A DNA stretch of 32,962 nucleotides, taken from NCBI GenBank assembly GCA_050186335.1, contig JBFWYO010000056.1, forward strand, positions 1-32,962, read 5' to 3'. A program made the position numbers and the translations under genes. The notes under the pieces are model-generated. The model made no database searches. It was not told the DNA's origin and was given only the letters and a program-made list of their open reading frames with translations. This stretch comes from JBFWYO01 sp050186335. Lineage in GTDB: Bacteria; Pseudomonadota; Alphaproteobacteria; Bin65. Positions 1 to 8,452 of this stretch are shown piece after piece; within the stretch, counting starts at the first letter, position 1, and every line of letters starts with the position of its first letter.

Positions 1-1350
1 GTGACCGAAATGGCGTCCCAGCGCAGGTTCCGCCGCCGCATTCGAGAGCACGCGATCGACTTCCGCGCCGTAGGCGCTGGTCAGCCGGTGAACCGTCGCT
101 TTCGACAGCCACGGATAACGTGATGCGATTTCGGCTTCGAGCGTCGCGCGGTCGGCGAAATCGCCGCCCGGCAGCGCGGCATCGGCGGTCCAGGCCTGCG
201 TCGGCTTGCCGAGCGCGGGCGCCAGGCGGTCCATCGCCAACTCGGCCAGCCGGCGGTGCACCGTCAGCTTGCCGCCGAACACGTTGAGCAGCGGCGGCCC
301 GTCGCGCGCGGCGGACAGATCGAGCACGAATTCGCGCGACATCTTCGAGACGTTGCCGCCGCCCGCGCCGAACAGCGGCCGGACGCCGGAATAGCGCCAG
401 ACGATATCGGCGGCGGCGAGCGGCCGATCGAAATAGCGCCGCACGACCTTCAACAAATAGTCGATTTCGTCCGGATCGACCGCGGCGTCGCCGGGCTCGC
501 CGGCAAACGGCGTGTCGGTCGTGCCGATCAGGTGGTGCTGCGCCGAGATCGGCAGCACGAAGACGACGCGCCGGTCGGTGTTCTGCAGCAGGAACGCGCG
601 TCCGCCGGCGAACAGGCGCGGGACGACGATGTGGCTGCCCTTGACCAGCGTGATCGGCGACGCGGCCAGCGTGCGGGAAATCTCGGTGACGAAGTTTCCG
701 GCCCACGGTCCGGTTGCGTTGACCAGCGCCCGTGCGACGATCGATTCGGCCGCGCCGCCGTGCGCGCGCAACTCGATCCGCCAGCCGGCGTCGGTGCGCT
801 GCGCGCCGACACACCGCGTGCAGGGTCTGATTTCGGCGCCGCGCTGGTCGGCGTCGCGCGCGGTTGCGATCACCAGCCGCGCATCGTCCGCCCAGCAATC
901 CCAATACGAGAAGCCGCTGCGGAACGGCGGCCGCACATGTTCGCCTTCCGGCTCGGCGGCGAGGTCGATGGACGCGCTGCGTCCGAGCCGCCGGCGCGCC
1001 GTCAGCGTGTCGTACAGCAGCAGGCCGAGCCGCACCAGCCAGGCCGGGCGGGTTCCCGGCGCGTGCGGCAGCAGGAATTGCAGCGGCGTCACCAGATGCG
1101 GTGCGATGCGCAGCAGGGTTTCGCGTTCGCGCAGCGATTCGCGCACCAGACCCAGCTGGCCGTGCTCGAGATAGCGCAGCCCGCCGTGGACGAGCTTGCT
1201 GCTGGCGGAGGAGGTGGCCGAGCCGAGATCGTTCGCTTCGCACAGCACGACCTTGAAGCCGCGCCCGGCGGCGTCGCGCGCGATCGCCACGCCGTTGATG
1301 CCGCCGCCGATGACGGCGATATCGAAAATCGGCTGCTCGCGATCGGACAT
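1..1350 (-). CDS. glpD: Aerobic glycerol-3-phosphate dehydrogenase, C-terminus cut by window edge
   Basis: FAD-dependent membrane-associated enzyme that oxidises sn-glycerol 3-phosphate to dihydroxyacetone phosphate and passes electrons to quinone. Reading the minus strand from an ATG at 1350 gives 450 residues, open to the window edge; the family is usually about 500 residues, so roughly the last 50 are missing. The N-terminus has the FAD dinucleotide-binding motif (IAVIGGGINGVAIARDAAGRG), then the conserved stretches SSASSKLVHGGLRYLE, ATGPW near residue 215, and GTTDTPF with a downstream YSGVRPL. A GAGG ribosome site lies about 10 bases before the ATG. It is divergent from glpK, which makes its substrate, so the pair forms a glycerol utilisation locus. 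Recognition is by motif and context; the GlpA-type anaerobic paralogue is less likely because of the overall GlpD layout. Confidence 0.95.
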   Translation of the reverse strand, partial: MSDREQPIFDIAVIGGGINGVAIARDAAGRGFKVVLCEANDLGSATSSASSKLVHGGLRYLEHGQLGLVRESLRERETLLRIAPHLVTPLQFLLPHAPGTRPAWLVRLGLLLYDTLTARRRLGRSASIDLAAEPEGEHVRPPFRSGFSYWDCWADDARLVIATARDADQRGAEIRPCTRCVGAQRTDAGWRIELRAHGGAAESIVARALVNATGPWAGNFVTEISRTLAASPITLVKGSHIVVPRLFAGGRAFLLQNTDRRVVFVLPISAQHHLIGTTDTPFAGEPGDAAVDPDEIDYLLKVVRRYFDRPLAAADIVWRYSGVRPLFGAGGGNVSKMSREFVLDLSAARDGPPLLNVFGGKLTVHRRLAELAMDRLAPALGKPTQAWTADAALPGGDFADRATLEAEIASRYPWLSKATVHRLTSAYGAEVDRVLSNAAAEPALGRHFGH

Positions 1351-1435
1351 TTGCCGTTTGCCTCGCGCTGACCGACCTAGAGGTACTGGTCTGTCCCGGA
1401 AAACACAATCACAATGCCCCGGCACGGAGCAGCCC
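1351..1435. promoter_or_regulatory. Divergent glpD-glpK intergenic region
   Basis: These 85 bases separate the divergent starts of glpD and glpK and must hold control signals for both unless glpK is transcribed from further upstream. I see a GGAG-type ribosome site before glpK, but no convincing -10/-35 pair and no clear GlpR-like palindrome. Recorded by position only. Confidence 0.35.
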
Positions 1436-2938
<1,503 letters not shown>

Positions 2939-2939
2939 A

Positions 2940-3908
2940 TTAACGCGGCCCGCGCCTGCGGGCGGCATCGCGCGCGAACGCATCGGCGCGCGCCTGCAGC
3001 AATCGGGCCTGCGCCTGCGCCGCCTCGGCACCGATCAGCGCAAGATATTGGCTGCCGGTCGGCGCCGCCGCCCAATCGTTCTCGACGAACCAGGCATCGA
3101 CGACGACCGGCGGCGAGACGCGCAGCGCGCCGCGCGAGAAGCGCTCCGCGGCGACCTTCAACCGCTCCGCGAATGCGAGATCGTTGAGCTGGCTGTGCGG
3201 ATTGCCCGCGGCGTCGCGCAAATTCAGATACAGCAACTGGTTGCCGAAACTGGTGTAACCGAGCGCCAGGCCGGGCGCGGTCTGCCCCGCGTGCAGAAAG
3301 AACGCGTGCGCCAGATCGGCGTCGAGCCGACCGTCGATCCGGTCGATGCGGACCAGCGCCGCCGAACGGCGCGCATCCGCGAGGACATGGCGGACATCGG
3401 CGTTGGACACCATGACCGCCCATTGCCGGAACACGAATCCGAGCACCGCGCCGACATGCGACGCATCGCCGGGCGCGGCGCGCAGCACCAGTTGCACCGA
3501 CGGGCTGGTCTTCGAGCGGTAGCCGCCGGGCGTGACGAGCGGGCCTTCGAAGCGGCCGGCGAACCGGTCGTCGCGGCCGACCCATGCCAGGACCGCCGGC
3601 AGCACCGTCTCGACGGCGTCGCGCGTGATTTCGGCGCGTTCAGAATATGAGCGATCCGCCCAGCCCGGCGGCGCGGGGGGCAGGGCGGAAATCGTTTCGA
3701 ACGAGATCAGCCAGCGCGCGTCCTGCGCCAAGGCCGGCGCGTCGCGAATCGCCGCCGCGAGCGCGAGGGCGGCGCAGACGACCGCCGCGATCCTATTCCG
3801 CCGCGCGCGCGCCCGAACGACGCGCGCGGCCGACGCGCAGGTCGAGCGCCGCCAGGTAAATCGCCAGCCGGATGCGTTCGCGAATGATGCTCGATTCCAG
3901 GGCCGCAT
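2940..3908 (-). CDS. Hypothetical exported protein
   Basis: Not recognised. The longest reading gives 322 residues. Residues about 35-62 look like a signal peptide: an Arg-rich n-region, a hydrophobic core (AAVVCAALALAAA) and a likely cleavage after the ALA before QDARWLISFE. The mature part is mixed alpha/beta with no cysteine or membrane segment, so a soluble periplasmic protein is likely. The start is uncertain: the only ATG in frame ahead of the signal is at 3908, which overlaps the upstream same-strand gene by 116 bases and leaves an odd 35-residue charged leader. No GTG or TTG lies nearer, so an unusual start codon just after the upstream stop (3793) is possible. It is probably co-transcribed with the gene at 3793-4425 and is convergent with glpK. 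Confidence 0.7.
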   Translation of the reverse strand: MRPWNRASFANASGWRFTWRRSTCASAARVVRARARRNRIAAVVCAALALAAAIRDAPALAQDARWLISFETISALPPAPPGWADRSYSERAEITRDAVETVLPAVLAWVGRDDRFAGRFEGPLVTPGGYRSKTSPSVQLVLRAAPGDASHVGAVLGFVFRQWAVMVSNADVRHVLADARRSAALVRIDRIDGRLDADLAHAFFLHAGQTAPGLALGYTSFGNQLLYLNLRDAAGNPHSQLNDLAFAERLKVAAERFSRGALRVSPPVVVDAWFVENDWAAAPTGSQYLALIGAEAAQAQARLLQARADAFARDAARRRGPR

Positions 3909-4425
3909 GGCGGTGCCGTTCGACGAGGGTCCAGTTTGCGCGCTGGCGCAGGCTGCATTGTGCCCGCCGGGCGCGCAAGATCAACCGTGCGCTGGCGCGG
4001 ACCAGCACGTGCCAGAGGCGGCGGCGCGGGACATGCCGGAGCTCGAAATGTTGCGCATAGTCTCTGAGTCGCTGGCGGACCAGCCGATCGCACGCGGCAT
4101 AGCCAAGCAGACTTGCGCCCAGCCGCTTGCGCGCGGCGACCCAACGCAGCCTGGCGGCGGCGACGGAAGCGGGGGACGGCGACGATAAAATGATGCGACG
4201 CGCCCGATGGGCTTCCGATGCCTGGATGCGGACTTGAATCCAGGCATCGTCGCGCACGCGATACGCGTCGTCGATCGCGCGTTCCAAGCGCAACCGCACG
4301 GGCGCCAGTTGTTCGACGACATAGGCCGGTGGCAACGCGAAGATCGACGTGCGATCCGCCAGCGCCGCGCGATATCGTTTGTAGCTGATGTGCTCGGCGC
4401 GCGTCAGGGGGGTGAAATCGGCCAT
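3793..4425 (-). CDS. Hypothetical basic alpha-helical protein
   Basis: Not recognised. The 210-residue product is very rich in Arg and Ala, predicted mostly helical, with no signal peptide and no obvious metal or nucleotide motif. An in-frame extension to 4458 is possible, but the ATG at 4425 starts a sensible N-terminus (MADFTPLTRAEH) and lies 25 bases downstream of a good -10 element (TATACT, minus strand 4455-4450). It sits 87 bases downstream of the prophage repressor on the same strand. A 15-bp motif in that gap also occurs at the prophage late promoter, so this gene may belong to the prophage regulon rather than the host. The high basic charge would suit nucleic-acid binding, but no such domain is visible. 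Confidence 0.7.
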   Translation of the reverse strand: MADFTPLTRAEHISYKRYRAALADRTSIFALPPAYVVEQLAPVRLRLERAIDDAYRVRDDAWIQVRIQASEAHRARRIILSSPSPASVAAARLRWVAARKRLGASLLGYAACDRLVRQRLRDYAQHFELRHVPRRRLWHVLVRASARLILRARRAQCSLRQRANWTLVERHRHAALESSIIRERIRLAIYLAALDLRVGRARRSGARAAE

Positions 4426-4449
4426 CGCTGCTCGCCCGGATTCGCGAGC

Positions 4450-4495
4450 AGTATACAAATTCTTAGGTAGGCGCCGAAGGTCACAAACGTAACAA
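4450..4495 (-). promoter_or_regulatory. Candidate promoter and operator-like repeat for the leftward hypothetical genes
   Basis: On the minus strand a -10 element TATACT (4455-4450), followed by GC as in the late promoter at 6450, lies 25 bases before the ATG at 4425. Upstream at 4481-4495 the plus strand reads TCACAAACGTAACAA, matching 13 of 15 bases of the motif at 6403-6417 beside the late promoter. The -35 is weak. A shared regulator of both promoters is inferred. Confidence 0.45.
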
Positions 4496-4512
4496 GCGTC
4501 GCGGCGCGCGCG

Positions 4513-5199
4513 TCACACGCGCCGGCCGATCCAGATCACCCGGCCGACGATATCGACATCCGCGGCGTCGATGTTCGAATAGCTTTCGTAGGCCGGGTTG
4601 TCGCTGCGAATCGACAGCTTGCCGGTGACCGGATGCACCGTGACGCGCTTGACTTGCAGGCCGAGATCGCGCCGCAGCACGTACAGCCCATCCTTGCGCG
4701 ACGGCTTGCGCTGCACCAGGTCGACCAGCACGTTGTCGCCCGAGCGAAGCGTCGGCTCCATGCTGTCCGAGTCGACCTCGATGACGCCGAGCTGATCCAG
4801 CGGCGACTGCGTAACCGCGCGGATCCATTGCATTCTGAAGGTAATGTAGTGGGTCGCGTCGTCCGATCCGACGCCGCCCGCACCGGCCGCGGCCCGCGCC
4901 GAGAACACCGGCACCAGGCCGAACTCGTCGCCGGCGATGGTCACCGTGCCGCCGCCGGCGCCCCGCACCGAGCCGCTGTCGGGCGCGCCGACCGTCATCG
5001 GCCCCATGCCGCTGCGCAGCCAATCGGGCCGCACGTTGAGCTCGCGGGCGATTTCCAGAATATGCTGGGTGCCGCGCGCCGTGCCGGCCTCCAGGGCCTG
5101 GATCGACTGCGGGCGCACGCCGACCCGGCGTGCCAGTTCCGACTGGCTGAGATGGGCGGCGGTGCGCGCGATGCGCAGGCGTTTGGCGAAGGTCTGCAT
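4513..5199 (-). CDS. Prophage repressor, LexA/CI-like (XRE HTH plus S24 peptidase)
   Basis: DNA-binding repressor expected to keep the rightward prophage genes silent and to self-cleave after DNA damage. The 228-residue product has an N-terminal helix-turn-helix (residues about 3-58, with SQSELARRVGVRPQSIQALE), an Ala/Gly-rich linker with candidate Ala-Gly cleavage sites near residues 103-110, and a C-terminal S24 peptidase domain. The catalytic serine is in SDSMEPTLRSGD and the lysine in LGLQVKRV; both are present, so the protease looks intact. The ATG at 5199 is the natural start because the HTH begins directly after it. It is divergent from the gene at 5330, with palindromic operators between. 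RecA-triggered autocleavage is family knowledge; the link to these operators is inference. Confidence 0.92.
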   Translation of the reverse strand: MQTFAKRLRIARTAAHLSQSELARRVGVRPQSIQALEAGTARGTQHILEIARELNVRPDWLRSGMGPMTVGAPDSGSVRGAGGGTVTIAGDEFGLVPVFSARAAAGAGGVGSDDATHYITFRMQWIRAVTQSPLDQLGVIEVDSDSMEPTLRSGDNVLVDLVQRKPSRKDGLYVLRRDLGLQVKRVTVHPVTGKLSIRSDNPAYESYSNIDAADVDIVGRVIWIGRRV

Positions 5200-5208
5200 G
5201 GGCGCACA

Positions 5209-5277
5209 CTACAAATTATCTTGTGGCCCGGCATTGCTAATTTATTTGTTGACGGCTTTACAATAAAATTGTAGATA
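5209..5277 (+). promoter_or_regulatory. Repressor operators and rightward prophage promoter
   Basis: A promoter with -35 TTGACG (5249-5254), a 17-bp spacer and -10 TAGATA (5272-5277) faces the gene at 5330. A perfect palindrome TACAAT-AAA-ATTGTA (5259-5273) fills the spacer and touches the -10. A second, imperfect site ACAA-N6-TTGT (5211-5224) lies 10 bases before the repressor start codon. A repressor bound at 5259 would block the rightward promoter; at 5211 it would act on its own gene. Binding by the 4513-5199 product is inferred from position. Confidence 0.7.
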
Positions 5278-5329
5278 CGCGCGATCCGGCCCCGGCCGGC
5301 TTTGTTTTGCCCTCAGGTGAGAACAAATC

Positions 5330-5869
5330 ATGAATTTTACGCCGCCGCGCAGCGCCGAAATCGCCCCGTTCACCGCCCGCCGAACGATCTGGCGTTTGCC
5401 GGTCATGGTGCAGTTGGCGCGGACCGGCTGGCCGGGCAGCGCGGTCGGCAACGCGGCGCGCGACGGCCGGCGCAAGGTGCTGATCTGGCTCGCGCTGACG
5501 CAAGGTCGGTTTCCCCGCGCCGATGTCGCGCGCGCATTCCAGGTCTCCGAGGATTATCTGCAGCACTGCACGACGCTGGGCGGGCGCGTGTTCGCCAAGG
5601 TCGACGCCACGGCAGCACCGGACGAGCATGCCGCGTTGTCGGCGCTGGAAGCGAAGCTGACGGCGTTTCTGAGCGCCGATCCGCAGCCGGCCGTGCCGGC
5701 GCGCCGCAGCCGTGACCCGGCGGCGCCGCGCGCGGCCGGGCGACGCTGCCTGTATTGCCGGCGGCGCTTCGAGAGTTGCGGGCCGAACAATCGGATTTGC
5801 GCCCGTTGCGCGACCGCGCCGGAGCGCCAGGCCGCCGATAGCAATCCGTTCCTGGGCCAATTCAAGTGA
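5330..5869 (+). CDS. Early prophage protein with C-terminal zinc ribbon; putative regulator
   Basis: First rightward gene of the prophage, 179 residues, directly behind the repressor-controlled promoter with a ribosome site AGGTGAG before the ATG. No family recognised. Residues about 48-85 contain a possible helix-turn-helix (RRKVLIWLALTQGRFPRADVA, then AFQVSEDYLQ), and the C-terminus has a four-cysteine cluster CLYC...CGPNNRICARC (residues about 138-160) typical of a zinc ribbon. The two halves are joined by a Pro/Arg-rich linker. The layout suggests a small DNA- or RNA-binding protein, perhaps an anti-repressor or early activator, but this is inference from position and the Cys cluster. Confidence 0.8.
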   Translation: MNFTPPRSAEIAPFTARRTIWRLPVMVQLARTGWPGSAVGNAARDGRRKVLIWLALTQGRFPRADVARAFQVSEDYLQHCTTLGGRVFAKVDATAAPDEHAALSALEAKLTAFLSADPQPAVPARRSRDPAAPRAAGRRCLYCRRRFESCGPNNRICARCATAPERQAADSNPFLGQFK

Positions 5870-5905
5870 TCTAACTCATTGAAAAATATGGAAAGGAGAG
5901 TCCGT

Positions 5906-6397
5906 ATGAACGCCCGTATAAACCCCAATTCACCGCGTGTTGCGCGCCTTGCCGACGGCACGCCGATCGAATTCTGGGATGCCGCATCGGTGCAGGCGCG
6001 GTTGGAGGAGATGGGGCAGTGCCTGCGGCGCATGCGCGTTCCCGGGCTGCGGCCGAGCGGCTACGTTTCCAAATGGCCGGATCACGTGCGCGGCTATTGG
6101 GCGGAATTTTCGGCCGCCGTCGGTCGCGGCGGAACCTGGGAGCAGGTCCGGCTTCGCCCGATCCCGCCCGCGCCGGCGGCGATCGACCGGATGGACGAAT
6201 GCTTCGAGTGGTTTCATCTGGTCGAACATCCGGATACGCGTCGGATCATCTGGATGCATGCGCTTGGGATTCGCCGCAAATCGATCGCCGCCGCGTTCGG
6301 CCGCGACCGCCAGACGATATGGCGTTGGTATCGCCACGGTCTGCAGCAGATCGTCGCCGGCCTGAACCAGCGCCTGGCCGTGACGGAAAGCACCTGA
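5906..6397 (+). CDS. Putative late-gene activator-like HTH protein
   Basis: 163 residues; function unknown. I chose the ATG at 5906 because AAGGAGAG (5893-5900) sits five bases upstream; the in-frame TTG at 5879 and ATG at 5888 lie before this site. The C-terminal third reads as a helix-turn-helix of the kind found in phage regulators placed just before terminase genes (RRKSIAAAFGRDRQTIWRWY, residues about 124-143), followed by a short helix. The middle has several Trp residues and a DECFEWF segment. It resembles uncharacterised proteins found upstream of terminase in other proteobacterial prophages. Position just before the late promoter suggests it activates late transcription, which is inference; DNA binding is fairly likely from the motif. 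Confidence 0.82.
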   Translation: MNARINPNSPRVARLADGTPIEFWDAASVQARLEEMGQCLRRMRVPGLRPSGYVSKWPDHVRGYWAEFSAAVGRGGTWEQVRLRPIPPAPAAIDRMDECFEWFHLVEHPDTRRIIWMHALGIRRKSIAAAFGRDRQTIWRWYRHGLQQIVAGLNQRLAVTEST

Positions 6398-6402
6398 TCG
6401 TG

Positions 6403-6455
6403 TTACAAACGTTACAATAATATATGTTGCCAGGGTGACGGTTTCCGGCTATACT
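6403..6455 (+). promoter_or_regulatory. Late-region promoter with adjoining direct repeat
   Basis: A -35 TTGCCA (6427-6432), 17-bp spacer and -10 TATACT (6450-6455) precede the terminase genes. Just upstream lies TTACAA-ACG-TTACAA (6403-6417), a direct repeat whose half-site matches that of the repressor operator at 5259. It could bind the repressor or the activator candidate at 5906-6397. Confidence 0.6.
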
Positions 6456-6480
6456 GCGTTCATCCTGAAAACAGCTGCGC

Positions 6481-6507
6481 GGCCGGCGCGCGCGTTCCGC
6501 GCCGGCC
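6481..6507 (+). promoter_or_regulatory. Strong GC hairpin in the late-transcript leader
   Basis: Perfect 10-bp arms GGCCGGCGCG (6481-6490) and CGCGCCGGCC (6498-6507) enclose a 7-base loop. It lies between the late promoter and the terminase start at 6534. No T tract follows, so it is unlikely to be a simple terminator; an mRNA-stabilising leader or an antitermination site is possible. Confidence 0.45.
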
Positions 6508-6533
6508 CTCCGCGCACTCAAAACGGTTGAGCC

Positions 6534-7085
6534 ATGACCCGAGCGCTGACGCCCCGTCAGACCGCGTTCTGCCATGCGCTGGCGGCGCGCGACGATGCCG
6601 TGGCGGCGTACCGCGCCGCCTACAAGACCGACAAGCAGTCGGCGGCGCTCGTCGCCCGCCGCGCGGAGCGGCTGCGCAACCATCCGTCGGTCGCGGCGCA
6701 GCTGAGCCGGCGCGCCGCGCCAACCGCGCGTCGCTCGCCCGTCGCGATGCCGGAGGCCGAGCGCGACAAGGGTGCCGCGATGACGGCGCAACAGCACATC
6801 GACGAGTTGCTACGCCTGCGCGACCTGGCGGTCGCCAACAAACAGATCAGCGCGGCCATCACGGCCGAAATCAATCGCGCGAAGATCGCCGGCTTGCACG
6901 ATGCGCAGGCCGGCCTCGGCGCCACGGAAATCGAGAAACTGTCCGACGATGCTCTGGTTGCCCGAATCAAACATCTTATCGCTCAGACTGGAATTGCTGT
7001 CCTGCCTGACGATCTGGCTGGCGCGCCTGCGCCGGCGGCGCATGGCGGATTACCGCCCGTATCCGAAACAGACGATGTTCCATGA
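6534..7085 (+). CDS. terS: Terminase small subunit (Terminase_2 type)
   Basis: DNA-recognition subunit of the packaging motor, which binds the phage pac/cos region and presents DNA to the large subunit. The 183-residue product starts with the Terminase_2-like pattern LTPRQTAFCHALA...DAVAAYRAAY and a helical RNHPSVAAQL segment, then a helical oligomerisation region (about 85-150) and a Pro-rich tail for the large subunit. A GGTTGAG ribosome site precedes the ATG. Its 3' end overlaps the large subunit start by 44 bases. It follows the late promoter and a GC hairpin. A second, different small terminase occurs at 31847-32329 in the other mobile element. Confidence 0.88.
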   Translation: MTRALTPRQTAFCHALAARDDAVAAYRAAYKTDKQSAALVARRAERLRNHPSVAAQLSRRAAPTARRSPVAMPEAERDKGAAMTAQQHIDELLRLRDLAVANKQISAAITAEINRAKIAGLHDAQAGLGATEIEKLSDDALVARIKHLIAQTGIAVLPDDLAGAPAPAAHGGLPPVSETDDVP

Positions 7086-7653
7086 AGCCGGTGCCGCCTT
7101 CCGCGAGCGCCTGTTCATGGCCGGAAATCAGCTTGGCAAGACGCTCGCCGGCGGCATGGAGTGGGCGTTCCATCTGACCGGCCGATACCCCGACTGGTGG
7201 CGCGGCAAGCGTTTCAAGACCGCCGTCCGTCTGTGGGCCGCCGGGGTCACCGCCGAGAGCACGCGCGACAATCCGCAACGAATCCTGCTGGGCCCGCCGC
7301 AAAGCCGCAGCGCGTGGGGCACCGGGACGATTCCGGGCGACGCCATCCTCGGCACCGCGTCCGGGCGCGGCATCGCCGATGCGGTCGACAATATCCGCGT
7401 GCGCCATGTACTTGGTGACGTTTCGGTCTGCTCGTTCAAGAGCTACGAGAAAGGCCGCGAGAAGTGGCAGGGCGAAACCCTGGATGGCGTCTGGTTCGAC
7501 GAGGAGCCGCCGCTCGACGTCTATCTCGAAGGCCTGACGCGCACGAACGCCACCGGCGGCATGGTGATCGTCACGTTCACGCCGCTGCGCGGCATGTCGG
7601 ACGTGGTGCGCATGTTCCTGACCGGGCGGGAAATCGGCCCCGAAGCGCCATGA
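7042..7653 (+). CDS. terL: Terminase large subunit, N-terminal ATPase part (split gene)
   Basis: Packaging motor ATPase half, 203 residues. The Walker A motif GNQLGKT is at about residues 28-34, the Walker B acidic patch VWFDEE at 150-155, and the coupling motif VTFTPL at about 177. The frame stops at TGA 7651-7653, straight after the ATPase core; in intact homologues the protein continues into an RNase H-like nuclease. That nuclease is encoded in the -1 frame starting at ATG 7650, sharing the bases ATGA. I chose ATG 7042 because the family start resembles MADYRPYPKQ; the frame is open back to 6901 but that part overlaps terS and has no ribosome site. Either coupling, a -1 frameshift or a single-base lesion explains the split. 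Confidence 0.85.
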   Translation: MADYRPYPKQTMFHEAGAAFRERLFMAGNQLGKTLAGGMEWAFHLTGRYPDWWRGKRFKTAVRLWAAGVTAESTRDNPQRILLGPPQSRSAWGTGTIPGDAILGTASGRGIADAVDNIRVRHVLGDVSVCSFKSYEKGREKWQGETLDGVWFDEEPPLDVYLEGLTRTNATGGMVIVTFTPLRGMSDVVRMFLTGREIGPEAP

Positions 7654-8405
7654 GCCGCCACGTCACGCGCATGTCGATCTGGGAAGCGGAACACTTCGCG
7701 CCGGATCAGCGCGCCGCCATCGTCGCCGCCTATCCGCCGCACGAGCGCGAGGCGCGCGCCAAGGGCGTGCCGCAATTGGGCTCGGGCCGCGTGTTTCCGG
7801 TCGCAGAGGAAAGCGTCGCGATTCCGGCCTTCGACTGTCCGGAACATTGGCCGCTGCTGGGCGCGCTCGATTTCGGCTGGGACCATCCGACCGCGGCGGT
7901 GAAGCTGGCCTGGGACCGCGACAACGATTGCGCCTACGTCGTCAATGCCTACCGGGTGCGCGAGACGATCCCGCTGGTTCATGCCGCGGCCCTAAAGGCA
8001 TGGGGCCGGCACCTGCCATGGGCCTGGCCGCATGACGGCTACCAGCACGACCTCGAATCCGGGCGCGCGATCGCCGATGCGTATCGCGAACTCGGACTCA
8101 GGATGCTGCCGCAGCACGCGCAGTTCGACGGCGCGCGCGGCGCGGGCCTGGAGGCGGGCTTGATGGACATGCTGGAACGCCTGCAGACCGGGCGGCTCAA
8201 AGTGTTCGCGCATCTGAACGATTGGTTCGACGAGTTCCGGCTGTACCACCGCAAGGATGGAATCGTGGTCAAAGAGTACGACGATCTGATGTCGGCGACG
8301 CGCTACGCCTTGATGTCGCTGCGCTTCGCGCGCACGCCGACGCGCCGGCCCCGGGCCGGCTACGCGGACATGGATTACGATTATTTCGGAACCCGCGACA
8401 GATGA
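7650..8405 (+). CDS. terL: Terminase large subunit, C-terminal nuclease part (split gene)
   Basis: Nuclease half of the large terminase, 251 residues, starting at an ATG that overlaps the stop of the ATPase half (ATGA). The first 50 residues (SRHVTRM, then HEREARAKGVPQLGSGRVFP) are the usual linker found inside full-length large terminases, so the join falls within one ancestral gene. RNase H-like metal ligands are visible: D74 in LDFGWD, an Asp in WPHDGYQHD, and D211/D212 in EYDDLMSA. Both halves otherwise keep an open frame and all key residues, which argues for either a recent lesion or a working two-chain enzyme. It ends in another ATGA overlap with a 16-codon ORF. Confidence 0.85.
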   Translation: MSRHVTRMSIWEAEHFAPDQRAAIVAAYPPHEREARAKGVPQLGSGRVFPVAEESVAIPAFDCPEHWPLLGALDFGWDHPTAAVKLAWDRDNDCAYVVNAYRVRETIPLVHAAALKAWGRHLPWAWPHDGYQHDLESGRAIADAYRELGLRMLPQHAQFDGARGAGLEAGLMDMLERLQTGRLKVFAHLNDWFDEFRLYHRKDGIVVKEYDDLMSATRYALMSLRFARTPTRRPRAGYADMDYDYFGTRDR

Positions 8406-8452
8406 GCGAATTCCCTGCGCCGGTCGCGCGCACAGTGGCGCCTGCACGATGA
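8402..8452 (+). CDS. Tiny linking ORF (16 aa)
   Basis: ATG at 8402 overlaps the terminase stop (ATGA), and its own TGA overlaps the ATG of the next gene (ATGA at 8449). The 16-residue product MSEFPAPVARTVAPAR has no recognisable feature. It may exist only to carry terminating ribosomes to the next start. Real translation is uncertain. Confidence 0.3.
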   Translation: MSEFPAPVARTVAPAR

